Shown one piece after another: positions 52,608 through 64,000 of a stretch of 64,000 nt of DNA. The notes beneath the pieces were generated by a model. The model was not told the origin of the DNA. It did not search any database and saw only the letters and a program-made list of their open reading frames with translations. Origin of the DNA: Montifringilla adamsi (lineage: Eukaryota > Chordata > Aves > Passeriformes > Passeridae); contig JAGGNK010011114.1 in NCBI GenBank assembly GCA_017590115.1, positions 4,083,733-4,147,732 of the forward strand. The letters are read 5' to 3'. Each line of letters begins with the position of its first letter. Position 1 is the stretch's first letter. The translations under genes and the position numbers were made by a program.

Positions 52608-55600
52608 GAGCAAAATAAATCTCTATTACCTTAAATAACTCGGGCTGAGCAGTACAGAATGTCACTGAGAAGACAAACTGGATGCTCACACAGATAAAGG
52701 TATTTGTGCACATTATAATTCATGGAAAGAGCTTAAAATTGATTTCACCCCCCATTTCAAAGACTAGTTGTATCTCTGTTTAGGCAGGGCAGTGACCTCA
52801 CAGATGCCTCCTGTGTCATTCCCTGTGCTTCAGCTGAGGCTTTTGGGGTTGGCCTCTTGTTGAGTGTGTGACTGGATCAGGAGGAATATGGGCTGGGATC
52901 CAACTGCTGCTAATTGCAGCTCATTTCTTAACAGTGCTGCCAGCTCTGCCCACAAAACAGGACTATTCCCAAGGATTGTGAGTGATGGCCTGAGCCTGGC
53001 TCAGTGGGATCCTTCCATAAAAACCTGGCTTTCCATAAAAGAACGGCTCAGCTCTCCCAGGCAGCCCCTCTGAGTGTATTCATCCCCTGCACACAACCAC
53101 ACACACTCAGTGGTTATATTGCTGGTGCAAGGCCAGTGAACATTTACTTCTAGAATTTCATCCTCAAAAACATCATCTGGGATATTCTCAAAGACCTAAA
53201 GGTGTACACAGTAGCCTACTGTAACATTTTTCTACTGCTTAGGTAAGAAAAATTCACAATCCAAGTGATGCAGGATGCCTTTAACGAACCTTGTCCTGCC
53301 TCCATCGGGGAGGCACAAAGAGCAGAACTGAGTGGTTTGAACCAGCTCAGCATCTTTGTCATTTAAAGGAGATTGTGCCCTGCAGGGACCATCTGCCCAG
53401 GCTTCAAGACACCAAATTATTTACCAGGAATTGTAGCAGAAGTTGCTTTTGATCATTGCAATGGCGTTAAGGAATATCCTTCCTAGAATGAGCAGTGACA
53501 TCTGAACTCTTGCTCTTCCCAGCACACAAGCAATGACAGTGCTGAAGTAAGTGCACATGCAATCCTCACAGCAGAAGGTGCTCCCTGTATCCTTATCACC
53601 ATCCTGTCCATCAAATTTGGGCTGCTATTAGACAATAAACGTTTTGGATCTGTCCAAGTGCAGCAGGAATGGGGCACTAGAGGGAGCTCCAGCAGCACCA
53701 CCCACCTCCAAGCCCCAGCCTGAAACCAGACCCCAAGCAGAGATTTCCTTCTCAAGTTGGGAGGCTTTGGGATGGCTTATTGCTTTGATTAACTTCTCTG
53801 CACATTTAAATAACATTTTCCAATAGTCTTTTGCAGCTGCAAACTCTGGAATTGTCAGCATTCCCCATTTCTGCCGACAGCCTTTATTATTGTATGGTTC
53901 TACAAAGTCAGATTTAGCCCATTACATAAATGTTAATTAAAGGAAAAGCCAACCCAAACACTATAGATATCTTAGTTTTAGAAAAACTGCCCGAAAAGCT
54001 TCAGTGAAATTTGAAAAACCCTCCAGATATTACATCTTTTCCCTTACTGAGATTAAATCCTCCTTTTAATCAGTGAACCCGCAGCTGTGCATCAGGAATT
54101 AAAGCTAATATTTAGTAGGAATTAAAGCTAATATTTAGCTTTTGAATAAATAAGAGACATTTTGGGAATAATGTGCCTATTGGGGAACTGTGGGGGAAAA
54201 CAGACAAGATTATTGCTGTTGATATGCTCTTTGCTGGCAATTCCTGTAACTAAAGCAAAAATGGCAGAAGTAGATTTTTTATTTTTAGAAAGACATCCAC
54301 AGTGATTTATTAAACCTCTCTGGGGAAGACAAAAGCTATCCTCTCCATATATTTACTTGAGGAAGAATTTATTTTCAAGGCAGAAAACTTACCATTTCTA
54401 AATAAGAAGAGTCAGGCTTCTGTAGAAACACCAGGGCTAATTTTGGAAGAAATTACCTTAAAAATCAACTACAGAGATCCAAGTGCATTAAACATTGTGT
54501 TACTCTATTTCAGTCATAAAATTGCCCCAGCAGTGGAACAGACAATCCTATTTTATCTATACACTAAACACCTTAGATATTTCCTGTATAATTCTTTTAA
54601 ATCTAATGAGATCAGAACCCCTGTTATAAAAATTCAAGCTTAATTTACATGTGATAGAAAAACATTGCTCAGTGCACTGCTGTGAGCAGCAAGGTTTGAA
54701 TAGTGCTAAACCCCTGTGTTCCCCCCTTTCCAAACAGATCCACCACAAACTCATAAAACATTCTTTCATTTCTTACTGATCTAAACAAGCTTGACTAAAA
54801 CATTATCTCATGAGAAAAAACTAGTTATGCTCCCTTCTCCCACAGAAGGGCCACTTACTCCACCAGAAAAGACAGATATCCATATTAGCTGTTACTCTCA
54901 CTCCATTTCCTTAACAAACAAGCATCTTACCTTGACATTTTCTCCTCTCCCTTGCTGATGTTGGGTAAACATCAAACACTTAGCAGATCTCCATCCTCTC
55001 TGTTGCACTGACCTCCTCAGGATGTGACATTTCCTGGGTTTCACAGCACTCCAGTGTTTGAGGTGCTCATTCTTCTCAGCATCCTCTGCCTCCAAAAACC
55101 TCTTTCCCCAACAGTTATTTTCTCCTTTGCCAAATTCTCTTCACTGCATCACTTTCAATGATTTCTTAACTTCTCCTTTAAAACAAACAAGGAAACCACC
55201 CAGCCACCCTCATCCATCTCCTCACACTTTTCCTCTCCCCTTATGTCTTTTTCCCTTGCCCAAGGGAATATCTTCACTGTTACTGCCAGATGAGTTCCAC
55301 TTCTCCTCCCTCACAAATTTCTCTTTCTCTCTTTCTGTTGTTTTAGTTTTCCCTTTATTTCCCTTCCCTGTGTCCCTTCAGCCTGCCTGCACTGTGAATC
55401 AGGACATCAGAATGTTGTGCTAATGTTCTTTTTTATTTAGTGTGGGGAATTCCTTTTGTTGATGTCAGGAAGTTTGTGCAGCTTGTGTGATGAATGTGTA
55501 TTTTACTGTCAGCAGGGTAATGAAGCCTCCAGTACCCTCATCCCCCTGATTTAGAATTCTTCCCAGCATTCTGTATTCCCCAATGGAGCCTCTCAGCATC

Positions 55601-56201
55601 TGCCATCCTTGGCAAGAACTGCCATTGAGCAAACAGCTCTTTCCACCACTCCACCTTCCTTCCTTCACTTTCTCTTCCCCATTGCCATCCAGAAATCTGT
55701 GAAGGAAGGGTAAAGCCCGTAAAATAGACTGAACAACCTTCCCAAATAATTACTCCCAGGAAACAATGCACAGGAATTTTAAAATTCATGTTCCCTAATT
55801 CCACTGGAAGTTAAGATGTCCCTGCTGCTGTTGCAAAGGCAGACTCACAGATCTAGCAGTGAGATACAACTATTTCACCAGCATTACAGACCCAAGCACA
55901 GAGAATGGGAAGTGACATGATACAACTGAGGGAGAGATAATTTTTGCCTACATAAGTGTGGGAAATGCAAGAATCAAGAGACGAGGTCTTAAAAGTCCCC
56001 AGTGCTCACTGCAAGAAATAATTGTGTTTGTCACTTCACAAACACTGTAAGAAAGAATGCAAATACTGCAAAGGCAGCAATGGGGTTGTAGTTACAAGGT
56101 GATAAACCAATTGCTGCACAAAAAAAAAACCAGAAAACTACTTAAAACAACCAAATCTTTTAATTAGAAAGCAACAAACATGCAAACAGCAGGTATAGAA
56201 A
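52608..56201. other. Intergenic region downstream of DCAF6
   Basis: No exon is recognisable. There is a perfect short tandem duplication at 54,094-54,138 and a C/T-rich stretch at about 55,070-55,380. The few open frames are short and without domains. Confidence 0.65.
54094..54138. repeat. Short tandem duplication, period 23
   Basis: AGGAATTAAAGCTAATATTT plus AG occurs twice in a row, starting at 54,094 and 54,117. Confidence 0.9.
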
Positions 56202-56522
56202 TTTATTTGAACCAACGTTTTTACTATCATGAAAGTTTCTTTAAAACATTGATCCAAGCTCTCACATTTGCTGTTTAAGGAAAATATTGCACTTGGCATC
56301 TTCTAGCACCCCTCATACATGGCAAAACATTTTAAAAACATTTTTTTTTATTTTAACTTGCACACTCTCCCCCAAGTCATGCACACAGTCGTTCAAAAAA
56401 ACAAAAGGTTAGGTTATCCAAAAGCAATACCTCAGAATTGCACTAAAGCTCTGTAAGGAAAAATATAATTAATGTCTTATACAAATTTCATTGACTTCCA
56501 GGTGCTTCCACACAACTGTTGG
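56202..56522 (-). promoter_or_regulatory. DCAF6: DCAF6 3' UTR with poly(A) signals
   Basis: On the minus strand AATAAA occurs at 56,352-56,347 (within an A-rich run) and at 56,207-56,202. The second would give a 3' UTR of roughly 330-350 bases. Which one is used cannot be decided from the sequence. Confidence 0.6.
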
Positions 56523-56587
56523 TTACTCTTCATCTTCATTTTCATTCTCCTGGCCAGATCCTTCTGATCTGTCACCTTCCAGTCGGT
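56523..56587 (-). CDS. DCAF6: DCAF6 last coding exon: acidic C-terminal tail and stop
   Basis: 65 coding bases for DRLEGDRSEGSGQENENEDE plus a final E, then TAA at 56,523-56,525. The acceptor is TTTTGCAG/AC. The Glu/Asn/Asp-rich tail is the standard DCAF6 C-terminus and unlikely to arise by chance. The 3' UTR continues leftward to a poly(A) signal. Confidence 0.95.
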
Positions 56588-58072
56588 CTGCAAAACACAG
56601 ATTTAGTAAAAAGAATGTGCAACACTTTCTTTTTCTGGTAAATATTTATTATGTGCTGTCTCCCTGGACTGTTACACAATGGGATATGGCTGTGGGTTTT
56701 AGGGTAGAAGAAAGTCTGTGTGGACTTACAGAAGAGAGTGGGTAGAAATGTTACCACAAGAAAGAAGAGAAATGCCCTTAAGGATTTCCAGACATGAAAG
56801 CAAAATGTGTGTACAAAAGGAAAAACCTTGTAGCTGCTGACTGGCTGTCAGCACAGAAAAGACCAATGCAAGTAACATTAAAATGAGATGGTGACTACAA
56901 GGGACATAAGTGCTGTGCTGGGGAGCTGAAACTACAATAGCTACAGTTAGAAATGTGAATAGTCCAGAAACTGGGGGATCACTGCCTGTCACTTCAATAC
57001 ATCAGAAAAAGTGCCTTTGGATGTAAATATTTAGAGAAGGGCAAGTACAGAAATGTGTGAGGGAACATGACTGGCTCAAGACCAATCACTCAAGCAACAT
57101 GCGGTCAGGTTTAGAAACACTCCACCCAGCCGTAACAGATTTTTGCTGAAATGTTGTAACTGAAGCGTTGGACAGTTCTTTTAGCATTTCACTCAGAAGA
57201 GAGAATGACAAATGAAGGAAACACAGGGCCACGGAGGTGCAGCACTGGGCTGGACCCATGGCACCCTCCTGGCTCCCAGGGCTCCCAGAGCAGCCAGAGG
57301 TGAGAGAGGAGCAGCAGCTGCCAGCAGGCACAGCTTCCTTCACACCTCACCACTGCAAGCCACTGCTCTGCTCAGCCACAGTCCCCATATTCAGTATTTC
57401 CCATCACTTTCACCTTCATCTACAGATCTGTTAGGTTTTTGCCCCATATGCCATGCCAGCCTCCCAAAACTTCATCTCCTTGCTTCCCACACAGTGTGTG
57501 ATGCCTCTCCACTGTCCTCCATCTTCAGGGTCAATCCACTGCACTCAGCTTCTCCAGCACCAACATCCAGTTCCCGGTGATGATTCCTTCATGCAACCCT
57601 CTTATCACCAGTGTCAGCCCCATGGGAACTGGAGGGACATCCTGCTGCCCTGGGAACAGCTGCCAGCAGCCTCAGCCATGCCTCCCACAGTCCAGAATCT
57701 TCACACCTTCCTTCACCCCTAGACAACTCCCACAGTCACAGCCAGTTTATCTTACAGTTCATTCCAGTCCCCCCCAACAGTTTTCCCATCACACAGCAAT
57801 CACTGAAAAGATCACTCCTGAAGAGAGTATTTTTCAACATCTAAAAATGTATTTTGCTCTTTCTTTTGACATAAAAAATAACAGCTGCAAAGATGTTGCA
57901 AGTCTCACACCAAAGAAGCAATTCCTAAGTATTAACAGAACATTGAACAACGCTTGAATCTTCTCACCAACCCCAAGTACAGCCAGAGCCAGCTGAAGAT
58001 CCTGATGATTTTCCAACCAACCTGCTATTTCATAGCCCAGTGCTGTGGACAAGCCCTTCAGAAGTCTCTCAC
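56588..58072 (-). other. DCAF6: DCAF6 last intron
   Basis: Intron between the post-WD exon and the C-terminal exon. A moderately C-rich patch at about 57,210-57,780 gives several open frames (up to 126 codons) on the plus strand without recognisable domains. I see no repeats. Confidence 0.75.
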
Positions 58073-58178
58073 CTGCTCTTATGTGATTCAAGGAAGCCAA
58101 CATTCGGAGCATGAAGGAAGCTGGAACAGTGATGGTGTTTCTGGTCTCTTCCAGCATTAACTCATTGCGAGTTATAAC
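58073..58178 (-). CDS. DCAF6: DCAF6 exon: post-WD helical segment
   Basis: A 106-base exon reading [20 protein letters not shown] then [15 protein letters not shown]. The acceptor is CTTCAG/GTT and the donor GCAG/GTGAGA, ending in phase 1. The segment follows the propeller and is highly conserved among DCAF6 proteins. Confidence 0.95.

Positions 58179-64000
<5,822 letters not shown>

Noticed and set aside
57212..57957. Several plus-strand open frames of 65-126 codons
   Set aside because: They lie antisense within a DCAF6 intron, overlap in different frames and are Ser/Pro/His-rich because of C-rich DNA. No family is recognised.

Overview
This window is vertebrate nuclear DNA, most likely from a bird. 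It carries widely spaced exons with GT/AG borders, 3' fragments of CR1 LINEs in both orientations, avian-style endogenous retrovirus remnants and one CpG island. There is no bacterial gene organisation. Sparse, CR1-dominated repeats fit a bird, perhaps a passerine, but species cannot be fixed from the sequence alone.

Region 1 (1-26,632, minus strand) is most of GABRR3, a rho-type GABA-A receptor subunit. Eight coding exons can be placed to the base. They run from the signal-peptide exon at 26,505-26,632 down to the M2/M3 exon at 264-460. Reading phase is kept across every junction, giving 369 uninterrupted codons. The last exon (cytoplasmic loop and M4) lies beyond the left edge. Intron 1 holds two CR1 fragments and a broken class I endogenous retrovirus (end of pol, env, 3' LTR) inserted antisense to the gene.

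Region 2 (26,633-34,400) is the upstream flank. It holds a CR1 fragment, a probable ERV LTR on the minus strand (about 33,200-33,892), a 6-base assembly gap (34,012-34,017) and a CpG island (about 34,018-34,370). The island has ATGs on both strands but no gene I could identify.

Region 3 (34,400-56,200) has no coding exon I can support. Its main feature is a nearly perfect two-copy tandem duplication of about 0.93 kb at 50,739-52,607. There is also a TATAGA-type microsatellite near 35.5 kb and several short tandem duplications.

Region 4 (56,202-64,000, minus strand) is the 3' end of DCAF6, a WD-repeat substrate receptor of CUL4-DDB1 ubiquitin ligases. Four consecutive exons encode the last 138 residues and the stop, with a poly(A) signal downstream.

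The two genes are neighbours transcribed in the same direction, and nothing in the sequence suggests that they work together. No clearly new biological system is visible. The points most worth checking are the tandem duplication, the orphan CpG island beside an LTR and a gap, and the competing 5' splice sites at the end of the GABRR3 loop-C exon.
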